Notes: generated by a model not told the origin, from the letters alone. A DNA stretch of 64,000 bases from Okapia johnstoni (GCA_024291935.2 CM044309.1:95381628-95445627); one strand, 5' to 3'. Shown: positions 31,299-43,365, counted from the stretch's first letter. Made by a program: numbers and translations.

Positions 31299-32089
31299 AA
31301 ATTTGAATTGGAAATATTAGAAAAACATTTTTTAGCTATTTCTATTGAAAGGGAATAGAATAGGGTTTCACAGAGTGAGCCCCATGGTTTCTCTACATTG
31401 TAATCATATTTAGTATTTTGGAAGTGCAGATTCCTGGGTCCCTGGACAGACTTACTTAATCAAATAAATGAATTAATATATATATATGTAAAATTTTAAA
31501 AAATTAAGAAAGCCTCTGGAAGTATAATCTACAAATATAAACTTTTAAACTTTTTATATTGAGATAATTGTACAATCACACACACAGCTCTAAGAAATAA
31601 TAGAGATACCATGTACCCTTTATCCAGATTCCCTCAATGGTAACATTTGCACAACTATAGAACATTATCACAACCAGGACACTGACATTGACATAGTCAA
31701 GAGGATCCCACAGGCCACACCCACTTCCCTCCTCTCCTCTTCCCTCCTCCCTCAGCTCCACCCCTGTCTTACCACTGGCAGCCTGTCCTGTTCTCCATTT
31801 TTAATTTTGCCATTTCAAGAATGCTATATAAACAACTTCATACAGTATGTAGCCCTTTGAGGATGAGCTTTTTCCATTTAGCATAATTCTTTGGAGATTT
31901 ATCCAAGTTGCTCTACGTAGCTATAGTTCATTCCTTTTTACTGCTGAGTAGTACTCTATGCATGAATGTGCCATAGAGTGTTTAAACTCACCCATTGAAA
32001 GACATCTGGGTTGTTTCTAGTTCAAGTCTATTATGAATGAAGCTACCATATCTGTGTACAGGTTTTTGTGTGTATGTATCCCATTTTGG

Positions 32090-32217
32090 ATGAGGGCATC
32101 GCAGCCCACTCTAGTATTCATGCCAGGAGAACCTCCTGGGCAGAGGGGCTTGGTGGGCTACAGTCCATAGGGTCACAAAGAGTCAGACATGACTGAAGCA
32201 GCTTAGCATACATGCAT
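32090..32217 (+). mobile_element. Bov-tA fragment inside the L1M
   Basis: Only the 3' part of the SINE ('cactctagtattcatgcc', 'ggtgggctacagtccatag', 'cttagcatacatgc'). The head is missing. Confidence 0.85.
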
Positions 32218-32321
32218 CCATTTCTTGGGATAAACACCCAGAAGTGCAATTGCTGGGTCCTATGGTAGTTGCATGTTTAGTTTTTAAGAAACTGCTAAAC
32301 TGTTTGCCAGAGAGGCTATAC

Positions 32322-32530
32322 CTTTTTTCTTTTTTTTTTTTTTGGCTGAGTCAGGTCCTAACTGTGGCACACGGTATCTTCACTGAGGCACGCAGGCTTC
32401 TCTCTAGCTGCGGCTCACAGGCTCATGTGCCCTGAGGCATGTGGGATCTTAGTTGTCTGACAAGGGATCCAACCTGCAGCCCCTGCAATGGTAGGCAGAT
32501 TCTTAATCATTGGACCACCAGGGAAATCCT
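32322..32530 (-). mobile_element. CHR-type SINE inside the L1M
   Basis: T-rich tail at left, 'gcggctcacaggctcatg', 'cattggaccaccagggaaa' at right. Imperfect target repeats 'gaggctatac' (32312-32321) and 'gaggctgtat' (32531-32540). Confidence 0.88.
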
Positions 32531-34311
32531 GAGGCTGTATCACTTTATGTTGCCACCAACAATATGTGTGGTCCAGTTTCTCCACACGCTTGACAGCACT
32601 TGGTGTTGTCACTATTTTTAAATTCTAGCCACTGGGGTAGATGATTAGTGAACTCTCACTGTGGTTTTAATTTGCATGTTCTTAATGGCTAATGGTGTTG
32701 AATATCTTTTCATGTACTTACTTTCCCTCTATATATCCTCTCCAGGAAACTCTCTTCAGATTTTTTCCCTATTTTATTGTATTCAGTTTTTAGGATCATT
32801 GTTTACTTAACTGTTGAGTTTTGAGAATTTCATATATAGTGTTGATACGAATTCTTTGTCAGTAGTATAGTTGGCAAATCGTATAGTTTGCAAATCGTTT
32901 CCCCCAGTTTGTATCTTGCTTTTTCATTCTCCTGACAGAACAAAAGATTTTCCTTTTGAAGAAGTCCAATTTCTCAATTTTTCCTTTTTTAGATTCTCCT
33001 TTGGGTGTCAAGTCTAACAACTCTTTTCCTAAAGATGCTGAAGATTTTCTTTTATGATTTTTCCAAAAGTTTTGTGTCTCACATTTAAGTCAGTTATGCA
33101 CTATAAGTTACCTTTTGTATGAAGTGTGAGATTTAGGTTGAGTCATCTTTTCACTATAAATGTACAAGAGCATCAGCTCCATGGAATTGCTTTTGCTTTG
33201 TCAGAAATCAGATGGGCATGTTTGTGTGGGTATATTTCTGGACTTTCTAATCTGTTCAATTGGTCTAGGTGTCTATGCCTCTATCAATATAGTTTTATTA
33301 CTATAGTTCTGTAATTACTTTTGAAATTATTTAAAATGATTCCTCCCACTTCATTCTTCTTTTCCAAAATTATTTTAGTTTTCCTAGTTCCTTTGCCTAT
33401 CCATATAAAGATTAGAATAATCTTGTCTACATCTACAAAAGAAATCTTGCTGGAATTTTAAAAGGAATTGCCTAAAACATGTATATCAATTTTGGGAGAA
33501 TTGACATCTTTATTATGTTGAGTCTCCCAATCTGTGAACACAATCTGTCTCACCATTTATTTAAATCTTTGAAATACTTTATCAGCATTTTGTACTTTTT
33601 AGGAAACAAGTCCTGTTCATGTTTTAAAAGAGGTGCCCTTATTTCATGTGGGTTTTTTTTCAGTGATGGCAAATGGTATTATATTTTAAATTTATGTGTC
33701 TGCATGCTCATTGTTAATACAAAGAAAAGCAACTGACTTTTGTGTCTTCATGCTGTGTCCTGTGACCTCACTAATTATCTATAGCTATTTTTTAGACTTC
33801 TTTGGATTTTCTACCGAGATAACCATGTCAGGTGCAAATAGAGCTAGTTTTATTTCTTCCTTTCTGAACTGTGTACCTTTTATTCCCTCTTCTTGACTTA
33901 TTGTATTGGCTAGAAATTCCAGTATTATGTTGTGCAAGAGTGATAAAAACAAACATCCTTGCTTTTTTCCCAATCGTATGGAGAAAGCATTCAATATCTC
34001 ACCATTAAGTATAATGTTGTCTGTTGGTTTTTTGGTTGCTGCTCTTTATCAAATTGAAAAAGTTCTGACTATTTCTATTTTTCTAAGAGTTTTTTCCTAA
34101 ATAAAGGTTGAATTTTGTCAAGTACTTTTTCTGCATTCATGTATATGATTGTGATTTTTATTTTTTACCTTGCTAATATGGTACATTAATTACATTAATT
34201 GATTTTTGAATATTAAACCAACCTGACATCCCTAAAATAAACTCCATTTGGTTGTAGTGTATAATTTGCTTTATACTGTAGAATTCATTTGCTAATATTT
34301 TAAGAATTCTT

Positions 34312-34390
34312 GTCACCATCTGCAGTGATTTTGGAGCCCAAAAAAATAAAGTCTGTCACTGTTTCCATTGTTTCCTCATCTATTTGCCAT
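34312..34390 (-). mobile_element. Internal-only BovB fragment (79 bp)
   Basis: 'gtcaccatctgcagtgattt', 'aataaagtctgtcactg' and 'tcctcatctatttgcca' match BovB several hundred bases upstream of its 3' end, with no BovB 3' end attached. It replaces or interrupts L1M sequence. Confidence 0.8.
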
Positions 34391-34885
34391 TTAATTTGTC
34401 TTTAAATAGTTAATAAAAATTTCCAGTAAAACCATCTAGACTTACAGATTTCTTTTTCATGAGTTTTTTAATTACAAATTCTATTTCTGCAATAGTTATA
34501 GGGCTATTTAAATTATCTATTTCATATTAGGTGATTATGGTAGTTCATGCTTTCAAGGAATTGTTCCATTTCATGTAACTTAACAAGTTTATACGTGTTG
34601 TGTTGTTTGCAATGTTCCCATTATCCTTTTGATATTTTCAGAGTCTTTAGTGATATCCATGGATTCATTCCTGATATTAGCAATTTATGTCTTCTTTTTT
34701 TTCTGTCAAACTTGCTAGAAATTTTTCTTTTCCTGATCTTTCAGAGAATAAGAATTTTGTTTCATTGATTTTTTTCTATTGTTTTCTGTTTTCAATTTCA
34801 TTGAAATTTTTGCTCCTGTGTTTGTTACTTCCTTCTTTCTATTTGCTTTGAATTTATTTTGCTTTTCTAAGTTCTTGAACTGGGG

Positions 34886-35390
34886 GCCAGATTATTGGTT
34901 TTCACTTATAAGAAGTGGCTGTTATGTGTGTGTGTGTGTTAGTCACTGAGTCGTGTCTGACTCTTTGCGACCCCATGGTCTGTAGCCCGCCAGGCTTCTC
35001 TGTCCATGGAATTCTGCAGGCAAGAATACTAGAGTGGATTGCCATTCCCTTCTCCAGAGGAATTTCCCAACCCAGGGATCAAACCCTGGTCTCCTGCATC
35101 GCAGGCAAATTCTTTATGATTTGAGCTATCAGGAAGTCCGAGAAGTGGCTAGAATAGTCAAATTCATAGAGACAGAAAGTAAAATGGTGGTTATCAAGGA
35201 TCAGGTTAGGACAAAATGAGGAAGTGGTGTTTAATGGGTACAGAGTAACAGTTCTGAATGGGGAAAATGTTCTGGCAATAGATAGTGGTGATGGTTGCAC
35301 AATGCAAATGTACTTAATGCACTGAACTCACAATGATAAACTCACAAATGGTTACAATGATAAATTTTATGTTATGCATATTTTAAGATG
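34886..35390 (+). mobile_element. L1M-type 3' UTR, split by a Bov-tA
   Basis: Plus-strand 'gtcaaattcatagagacag', 'aaaatggtggttatcaagg', 'ggttacaatgataaattttatg'. The left part starts just before 34911 and the right part resumes at 35141. It abuts the oppositely oriented L1M at about 34885. Confidence 0.75.
34921..35140 (-). mobile_element. Bov-tA SINE with 10-bp target duplication
   Basis: Minus-strand copy with a short TG tract at its 3' end, 'gttagtcactgagtcgtg', 'gggatcaaaccctggtctc'. The repeat 'agaagtggct' at 34911-34920 and 35141-35150 brackets it within the L1 3' UTR. Confidence 0.94.
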
Positions 35391-35595
35391 GGCTTCCCGG
35401 GTGGCTCAGTGGTAAAGAACCCACCTGCCAATGCAGGCGATACAGTTTCGATCCCTGGGCTGGGAAGATCCCTGGAGGAGGGCATGGCAACCCACTCCAG
35501 TATGCTTTCCTGGACCATGGACAGTGGAACCTGGTGGGCTACAGTCCATGGGGTCACAAAAGGGTCAGACACAACTTAGCGGCTAAACAGCAAGA
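35388..35595 (+). mobile_element. Bov-tA SINE with 10-bp target duplication
   Basis: Head 'gggcttcccgggtggctc', tail 'gcggctaaacagc'. Repeat 'atattttaag' at 35378-35387 and 35596-35605. An internal deletion of about 8 bp lies near 'cctggaccatggac'. Confidence 0.94.
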
Positions 35596-35605
35596 ATATT
35601 TTAAG

Positions 35606-36150
35606 GCAATTGAAAAACTATCAACATGAAGAAATAATAAGAAAATTTCAGAATATGAAACATTTGGCAAGACAATGGGCCTGGATTATTCCAAAAAGGC
35701 AGTGTTATGAAAATTATAAAAAGATGGAGGGATTGTTCTAGAGACTTAGCTAGAGTGGCACAAAAACTAAATCAATGTGTGAACTTTCATTGGCTCCTAG
35801 ACTTCCTTTTAAAAAGCTATGAAAGATAGTTGGGTGATAATTGGGTGATAATCAGGAACATTAGAAGATGGGCTGTATATTAGAATACATAGAAATATTG
35901 TCAAATACATGATGACAATATTGTGGTTATGAAGGAGGATGTCATTCTCAGGAGGTGTATGCTGAGATGTTTATGAGTTGCGGTGTGAAATCTACAACTT
36001 TTAAATATTTCAGCAAAATATCAATATACAGAGAGAGAGAAGAAATGTGGCAGCATGTTCACAATTGTCTAAATCTAGGTGAAAGGCCTATGGGTAGCCA
36101 TAGAACCATTTGTTCATCTGTTTTGAAAGCTTGACATTTTTCAAACTTAA
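35606..36150 (+). mobile_element. Ancient LINE-like 3' UTR
   Basis: 'atattgtggttatgaagg', 'tgtcattctcaggaggtg', 'tttcagcaaaatatcaata', 'aattgtctaaatctaggtg' and 'cttgacatttttcaaac' form a conserved mammalian repeat I associate with old L1 (L1M) 3' ends. Subfamily not assignable by eye. Confidence 0.55.
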
Positions 36151-36989
36151 CACTTGGGTTCAGAGTACAATTTGCTGACTTCTGTTCATTATGGCAGACA
36201 GGGCAGGCACAGGAAGCCCTTCTGATCCTTTTCTGAAGACATAAAAATTCTAGATAAAAAATGTTTTTCCTTAATACCTGGCTAGGCTTGAAAGCACGAA
36301 AAAGAAAGCTCCATGTCCAGAAATGAACAGAAGTTAAAGGCAAAATGTTTAATAGAAGCCGAACTGAACAGCCCAGGAGCATCCAAACCAGGAATAGATG
36401 GTAGGGGCTGGAGAGGATGAGTCCTAGACCCTTGCAAAGGGTGCAGCTGGACTCACCTTCTGGGACCCAGGAACAACTTCATATGTGGAACTGAAACAAA
36501 ACAAAACCACCTCAAACTCATGGAATTGGCACAGCCGCCGTCTGCTCAGAGATGTGGGTGGAAAAGGGGTGAGAAATCAGAAACTGAGTGGATATGGGCC
36601 AGCCCTGTGAGTGGATATGGGCCAAGTCCCCACTAGTGGAGACTGTATTAAATTCCAACAAAAGTGAATGGGAATGAGGCCCACAGGAACACCCCAACCA
36701 TCCAAGACAAGAAGACAAGCCAGGCTGGGGCACAAACAAGGTCATTTATTGCCACTTTATTTGGCTCTGCTTAAAAAAATATCTCAGCTCTCCGTTAAAT
36801 GTTCTGGAATTTTCCTGGCCTCTTTTAGGAAATGGAGGCAAGAAGATATTTAAAGGTGGTTAGCCTCTCCTCCCTAACCCAGCCTTTAAAAATGCATTTT
36901 AAACCTAAGCATCAAATTGTCCATGTGGCCTTGACAGTTACTTTTATTTGGAGGAGATGATGTCAATTTGTTACTTATTTGTAAGTAAA
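36151..36989. other. Unassigned; contains a 17-bp direct repeat
   Basis: About 840 bp with no gene recognised. 'tgagtggatatgggcca' occurs at 36585-36601 and 36608-36624. Confidence 0.45.
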
Positions 36990-37200
36990 GGGACTTCTCT
37001 GATGGCTCAGTGGTAAAGAATCTGCTTGCCAATGAAGGAGACATGGTTCGATCCCTGGGTCAGGAAGATCCCCTGGAAAAAGGACAGGCTACCCATTCCA
37101 GTATCCTTGTCTGGAGAATCCCATGGACAGAGGAGCCTGGTGGGCTACAGTCCACATGGTCACAAAGGAATCGGATGCGATTGAGTGACTAGACAAAAAC
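36990..37200 (+). mobile_element. Bov-tA SINE
   Basis: Complete plus-strand copy: 'gggacttctctgatggctc', 'ggttcgatccctgggtcag', 'gagtgactagac'. Confidence 0.92.
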
Positions 37201-37931
37201 AACAAAGGAACACCAGTTGTTTCCCATTAATGGAGATCTCTGGATACTTCAGTCCTTCATGGAGACGCACTCTCTCCTCCTGCTTTGATCAGGAATGTCT
37301 GAAAGTGACTTATTCCCAGAGATCCTTCTGTCTTCTGTTCTGATGACTGACTAACTGAAGAAGTGACTCTTCCAGTTCAGTAACCTTGCCTTATCTCTCA
37401 GCATTTTCCTCTCCCTGCTCTGTGGTCTTCTAAGTGCTGCTTATGGCTTCTAACATCTTGACAGCTTACAGGAATAAAGGACACATAGGCACATATGCCC
37501 ATTTTAAAAAGCACTGCTTCTTGTATTTTTTTTAAAGCACTAGATATTAGCCTGATTGAAATTCCATTTGGGGTAATGAAAGAAAGAGGGTTGATTTCAG
37601 GGAATGATCAGTCTTGATCGTAACTGTGTTTGGCTTCTTTCCTATTCTTCCTTCAATCTCATAGCCTGTGTGGCCTCCTCTCAGGACCTATATTCTCTTC
37701 CCAAATCAGCTTAAATCATTCCCTTTTTTCTAGAGCCTGCACAATGATAGGTGCTCACTGGCAAGTTTGTTCTATTGCTGAACAATTATAACTGTCTAAT
37801 TACCAGGGAATGCTTTCTTGGAACTAATCTGAAAACTGCTCTCCTGTAATTTTCACCAGTCCATGCTAACTCTGCCCTCCAGAGATACAGCTGAGTCTTA
37901 TGCTTTGTGGATTTGTATTTGCAAGAAAGAA
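37201..37931. other. No recognisable feature
   Basis: About 730 bp, unassigned. Confidence 0.4.
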
Positions 37932-38118
37932 AAGAGTTAGTCACTCAATTGTGTCCAACTGTTTGTGACACCCTGGACTGTAGCCCACCAGGCTCTGCTG
38001 TCCATGGAATTCTCCAAGCAAGAATATTGAAATATGATGTCATTTCCTTCTCCAGGGGATCTCCCTGACTCAGGTATTGAACCCGGGTCTTCTGCATTGC
38101 AGGCAGATGCTTTACTGT
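37932..38118 (-). mobile_element. Bov-tA SINE missing most of its head
   Basis: Minus-strand copy ('gagttagtcactcaattg', 'ccgggtcttctgcattgc'). It ends at 'gatgctttactgtaa', so the last ~20 bp of the head complement are absent (5' truncated). Confidence 0.9.
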
Positions 38119-38884
38119 AAATTCACCCCAAAATCAGTGCCCGCAACAGTTCCATAATCATTTGTGGACATGTACAGAGTGGCACAAAATTTGAGTAACC
38201 CAACATGCACATTCCCAGTTGAAACCAAACAAGGAGACACCCTGCCTTCTTGTTCTTGCTTTCGTGTCATATAAAAGTGTCCTTTTTGTGGTCCACTAGG
38301 CCACATTTTGTGTGTGTGTGTGTGTTTTGTGTTTTTTCTGATGATCTCACTATTTACAATCGCCCCAAACATCGTGTTGTCTAGTGTTCCTATACATGTG
38401 TTAGAGAAGCTTTGTTCAGAAATGAGTCATAATGTTATTGGCCATGAGTTTAATGGTAATGAACCAACTATATGTTAAATAAGGAGTCTAACAAAAGGTA
38501 CATATAAAACAAGGGTATGTATTAATGGGTTGACAAAAATGTGACCAGAGGCTCACAAGAAACTAACCCCATATTTCCCCTAGGAGCAACGGAGTATTCA
38601 TTAATTCAGTGTTCTTAGCAAATTTATAAGACACAACTGTTGGGAATAAAAGGAATCAGCTGCACTTATTCATGTTATTAGTAATAATACATAGTTCACC
38701 TTTTGTCAAAGAAAACAAACAGGCTCGTGTGAGTGTTAGTTTCTCACAGATGGGATAGAAGGGAGAAGGAATAGATACTAGGGAGGAGGAATGGGAAAAT
38801 TATAACTGGAAGTTGCCTTTGAATTCTTCCAAGTTCTTCTTAGAAATACAAAGGATCTCTCTCAGAGTCGAAGAACAAATTGGA
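38119..38884. other. Unassigned; short TG tract
   Basis: About 770 bp, no gene. A TG tract of about nine units lies at 38309-38327. Confidence 0.45.
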
Positions 38885-39095
38885 CTAAAAGCATTCTAAT
38901 AATATCCATCATAACAACCACCTCATCTGGCCTGTACATTTTATGAAGTATTTCCATGGGTGTTATTTCATTTGCTTTGCATTTACAATTCACAGTGAGA
39001 TAAGGACTGATATTACACCTATTTCTGAGTGAAGAATTTAGAGCCTTAAAGAAGAAACAACTTGATCATGTTTCATAGCCTACCAATGGCATCAC
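38885..39095 (-). mobile_element. MIR-like SINE
   Basis: 'atgggtgttatttcatttg', 'gtgagataaggactgatat' and 'ttagagccttaaagaag' in reverse MIR order. Diverged. Confidence 0.5.
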
Positions 39096-39817
39096 TGTGA
39101 GTTGAACCATACCCTTTGATACAACTTGCTCTTCCTATTACATCACAACTTTTCAGCTAAGTTGTGGTCCTCTTGCTTGTTTTTGCTTCTCTGCCTTTTT
39201 AGTACATCAATCTTGACCCTCAATTTCATAATCCAATAATCCAGATTATTGTGGGAAAAAAAAAAAAACCCTCAAAAGAAAATGTGTGTGTCTTGGTTGC
39301 ACAAACAGCAACTTAGAAGCATGCCATTGTTCAATAAGGAGCTAGCAATCACAGGCTGTATTCCCAAGTCTAGACAACAGGAACAGGAAAGCAAAGGAAA
39401 TTTTGTTTCTCTGGGGACATGAGATGTACATGAAACTGAGTAAGACATTGACGTACATGAAACTGAGTAAGTTTTATGATGTTTAACCAACCATCACTGC
39501 TAAAATCATTTTACGGTTGGGAAACAACGGTAGCACACTCTAGAAAGAGTCATGATTTGTTCATTAGCAAAGGAAAATTGGGCTTGCAAGTTAGAGGACA
39601 TCTGCATTTTGGTATGTATCACAAGCCATACCACCGTTACTGCTGAAGACACATTTCAGAAAGTGAAAGGTCAAGAGAATCAGCAGAGAACTTATGCAAT
39701 CCCAACATCATTTTTATTGCCTGTAACCACAGCCTAAGCAGGCACACACAACCACAGTTCACAATCACTCCTCAATTAGGGGTTTATTGGTTCATGTTTA
39801 GATGTCTCGTTAGACCT
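39096..39817. other. Unassigned; contains a 19-bp direct repeat
   Basis: About 720 bp, no gene. 'gtacatgaaactgagtaag' occurs perfectly at 39426-39444 and 39453-39471. A 12-nt A run lies near 39256. Confidence 0.5.
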
Positions 39818-40552
39818 TGTTCAGTCACTAAGTTGTTTCTGACTCTTTGTGACCCCATGGACTGCAGCACACCAAGCTTTCCAGTGCTCCACCATCTCCT
39901 GGAGTTTGCTCAAACTTATGTCCATTGAGTCATTGATGCCATCCAACTATCTCATCCTCTATCATTCCCTTCTCTCCTGCCCTCAATCTTTCCCAGCATC
40001 AGGGTCTTTTCCAATGAGTCAGCTCTTCACATCATGTGGTCAAAATATTGGAGCTTCAGCTTCAGCATCAGTTCTTCCAATATTCAGGGTTGATCTCCTT
40101 TAGGATTGACTAGTTTGATCTCCTTGCAGTCCAAGGGACTCTTAGGAGTCTTCTCCAACACAACAGTTCAAAAACATCAATTCTTTGGTTCTCAGCCTTC
40201 TTTATGGTCCAGCTCTCACATCCATACATGACTACTGAAAAAAACCATATCTTTAACCGTACGAGCCTTTGTCAGTAAAGTGATGTCTCTGCTTTTTAAT
40301 ACATTGTCTAGGTTTGTCGTAGCTTTTCTTCCAAGGAGCAAGTGTCTTTTAATCTCATGGCTGCAGTCACCATCCACGGTGATTTTGGAGAGGAAGAAAA
40401 ATAAAACCTGCCACTGTTTCCATTGTTTCCCCATCTATTTGCCATGAAGTGATGGGACCAGATGCCACAGTCTTAATCTTTTGAATGTTGAGTTTTAAGC
40501 CAGATTTTTCACTCTCCTCTTTCACCCTCATCAAGAGGCTCTTTAAACCTTA
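39818..40552 (-). mobile_element. BovB LINE 3'-end fragment
   Basis: About 735 bp, reverse-oriented: 'ctcctggagtttgctcaaac', 'gtcactgtttcc'-type segment, 'gaagtgatgggaccagatgc', 'caagaggctctttaaac'. It is the longest BovB tail here apart from the copy at 60.7 kb; it ends before the RT coding region. Confidence 0.92.
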
Positions 40553-40689
40553 AACTTGTTCTTACAATGAACCCGGGTAAGCCTAGGGAGCCAAGGTTCC
40601 CAAGCAGACTTGTGGGCACATTAACCTGGCCTGTGAATGCCTGTAACAAGCACAATTTGGACTTGAACTTCCAGCCCCTACTTCATCCT

Positions 40690-41073
40690 TTAAAAAAAAT
40701 TTTTATTGGAATATAGTTTATTTACAATGCTGTGTTAGTTTCAAGTGTACAGCAAAGTAAATCAGTTATACATATACACATATCCATTCTTTTTAGATTC
40801 TTTTCCCATGTGTCATTACAGAATATTGAGTAGAGTTCCCCGTGCTATACAGTAGGTCCTTATCAGTTGCCTGTTTTATATATAGTAGTGTTTATACATA
40901 AATCTCAATCTCCCAATTTATCCCTCCCTACTGCTTTCCCCTCTGGTACCTATAAATTTGTTTTCTACGTCTGTGCCTCTATTTCTGTTTTGTGAATAAT
41001 TTGTACCATTTTTTTTTTTTAGATTCCACATATAAGCGATATCATACGATATTTGTGTTTCTCTGTACCCTTT
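40690..41073 (-). mobile_element. L1 3' UTR fragment
   Basis: 'ttttattggaatatagttt', 'gtacagcaaagtaaatcag', 'tctgtgcctctatttctg' and 'gattccacatataagcg'. Reverse-oriented, 5' truncated. Confidence 0.85.
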
Positions 41074-41396
41074 AAAGTAATGCTATTTTTATTTGTCCTT
41101 TGGAAACAATGAGATTACTTGCTATGAATCAAGGGATGATAAGAACAAAATAGGTGTTAATGGCAAACAAGAAACCTCGTGGAATAAATGAAAAAAAAAA
41201 AAAAGATGAGCTAGTATTTGTCAGACTGAGGAAGACAAAGAGTGATAGTCTCTGATTGCTAACTGCTCCATTGGCTACTCAGCCCAAAGTGCTACCAAAG
41301 TGTTGTGGCTCTAAAGAGATAAGGCTATATGGAATATAGAGATTTTAAAAGCCTAGAGTTCAGCCTGCCCAGTAGTCTGGTGCTCAGAATAGCCCT

Positions 41397-41398
<2 letters not shown>

Positions 41399-41444
<46 letters not shown>

Positions 41445-41456
41445 ACACACACACAC
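41399..41456. repeat. (CA)n microsatellite
   Basis: Long CA tract of 22 uninterrupted units to 41442, one 'tt' interruption, then more CA. A candidate polymorphic marker. Open frames across it translate as His-Thr repeats and are artefacts. Confidence 0.97.
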
Positions 41457-41928
41457 CTTCAGAGAAATACCTTCCAAATTCTGGAGAATGCCCTGGGCAT
41501 TTTGCAAAAGTATCCCCCTGGACACTGTGCTTAAGGAGTCGGGGGTGGGGGGAGTGTGGTATGAAAGAAAATGACTGCAAATCTGTCCCCAAGTCACATG
41601 CATAACATATTACATTGTCCAGATTTTTCTTTTTTCTGGGAATAGAGTGGATACAGAAAAAACTGAACAGACCAAAAAAACTGTCCACTGTATAACTTTC
41701 CATTGAGAGATGCAGGCTCATGAGGTCATCACACCATTTAGATAGTTTCCTGGGCTGAGAATTCTCATTCAATGGAGCTATAGGACTCAGAGACATGAGA
41801 AGGGAAAGACCTCAAAGTCCCATGACAATGTTTTTAAAGGAAATATTAAGGACTAATAAAACTGAGAAGAGGATCCAGGCATCAGATGCATTTACAATGT
41901 CTTAATAATTAAGACATATTGGTTATGA
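41457..41928. other. No recognisable feature
   Basis: About 470 bp, unassigned. Confidence 0.4.
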
Positions 41929-42140
41929 GTCATTAGAAAAGACCCTGATGCTGGGAAAGATTGAGGGCAGGAGGAGAAGCGGGCAACAGAGGATGAGATG
42001 GTTGGATGCATCACTGACTCAATGGACCTGAGTTTGAGCAAACTTCGGGAAATGGTGAAGGACAGGGAAACCTGGCGTGCTGAAGTCCATGGGTCGTAAA
42101 GAGTCTGACATGACTTAGCAACGAATAGCAGCAACAATAA
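41929..42140 (+). mobile_element. BovB LINE 3'-end fragment
   Basis: Plus-strand tail: 'cattagaaaagaccctgatg', 'gttggatgcatcactgac', 'gcaaacttcgggaaatgg', 'acatgacttagcaacg'. About 210 bp. Confidence 0.88.
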
Positions 42141-42296
42141 AGAAAGAGTAAGATGTGTATTCTACTCAGAGCTAAATACCAGCTTACAGGGCAGGCAAAT
42201 GGGAAAGGTCTACCCTCTACGCTTTTGGTCTTCTCTGGGCACATGAGGATAGAGACAGCCAATCCTGCTGAACAGAAGACATTTGTTGCTGCTTGT

Positions 42297-42298
42297 GC

Positions 42299-42334
<36 letters not shown>

Positions 42335-42337
42335 CAT
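42297..42337. repeat. (ATT)n microsatellite
   Basis: About 12 ATT units. Translates as poly-Ile in either direction, explaining open frames there. Confidence 0.95.
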
Positions 42338-43365
42338 CTATTTCCTTCACCCCGGAAAAATGTATTGACTTATCACCTGATCAAATTATTTAAATGTCCA
42401 AAAGCCATCAGGAGATAATAAGAGGCGGCAATGCCGAATCTCATTTCTAGTGCTTTCCTAAAGGTAAATAAAAGACTGTGGGTTTGTGTTTTATGTAGAA
42501 ATGAGACTGGGATTCCAGTTCTTCCCCCTTGTGTGACTAACGAGAGGAGGAGGGAGGGTGAGCGGCAGGTCACTCATGTTTGCCTTTCTGACAGCATGTG
42601 ACATTTATCCTTACCACTCTGTCAGATGCCTGAAATTCTCATGTCTTTACAAAATATTTTTCTATTTAGTTGAATCAAGCAGCACAGCGACAATACGTCT
42701 TCCGTCTGTGACTGCCTTTCACAGCCTCTGCCTCCACGGGACTCAGATGAGGTTTGGGTGATTCATGGCGCTTAAACTTCTCCACAGCACTTTTTCAATT
42801 GGAAAATTCTCTTAAACTGAACGCATCATCAGCACGGTTGTCCATGCATAAAAGAACGAGAAGCAAAACAATGAGCACCATTTTTTAAAACCTACGCTTA
42901 AGCCAAGAAAAACAGTTATATCACAAAATGTTAAAAGACCTTATTTTTCAGTTTCCAGGAACCTTTCATGGAGAACATGGCCTGTCTTTGTCTCAGAGCC
43001 CCTTATTCTAGGCTTTCTAAATTACAAATAAAAGGAACAGTTGATATTCAGTTTAGCTTGTTTTCAAGTTATTAACCTGATGTATAGCAATGTAAGTAAT
43101 GCCACTACCTGCTTTATTTATGGAGAACTGATCACCCTGCCACCATATTAATTCTCTTCTTCATTCTTTGGGGAAAATACTTAGAACTTTTTGTATTTTA
43201 CATGGTTTTCCCATTGTTATTTTTATTTTTGGTTTATTAAATAAGAAGATAGAGTTTTAAATGGAGAAGATAGTCTTTTGTGAAAATGTTAATTATGCTG
43301 ATAAAGCCAAAATCTTTCCTGGAACTTAAAATACTAACCTGCATTTTTGACCCAAAGGTAAGCAC
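42338..43365. other. Repeat-poor stretch, no gene recognised
   Basis: About 1 kb free of recognisable transposons. No exon identified. Confidence 0.4.

Larger units (their letters stand above)
31545..34885 (-). mobile_element. Long L1M (ORF2 and 3' UTR), multiply interrupted
   Basis: About 3 kb of minus-strand old L1. It begins with 3' UTR-like 'gtaacatttgcacaactat' and continues with ORF2 3' end 'gaagtgcaattgctggg', 'tctttgtcagtagtatag', 'attggtctaggtgtctatg' and 'gtgataaaaacaaacatcc'. Stops and indels abound, so no functional ORF2 remains. Younger insertions sit at 32090-32217, 32322-32530 and 34312-34390. Confidence 0.85.

Noticed and set aside
41329..41603. Open frames with runs of His-Thr or Cys-Val
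   Set aside because: Generated by the CA microsatellite in all frames.
42011..42337. Frame beginning with a poly-Ile run
   Set aside because: Translation of the ATT microsatellite followed by a BovB tail.
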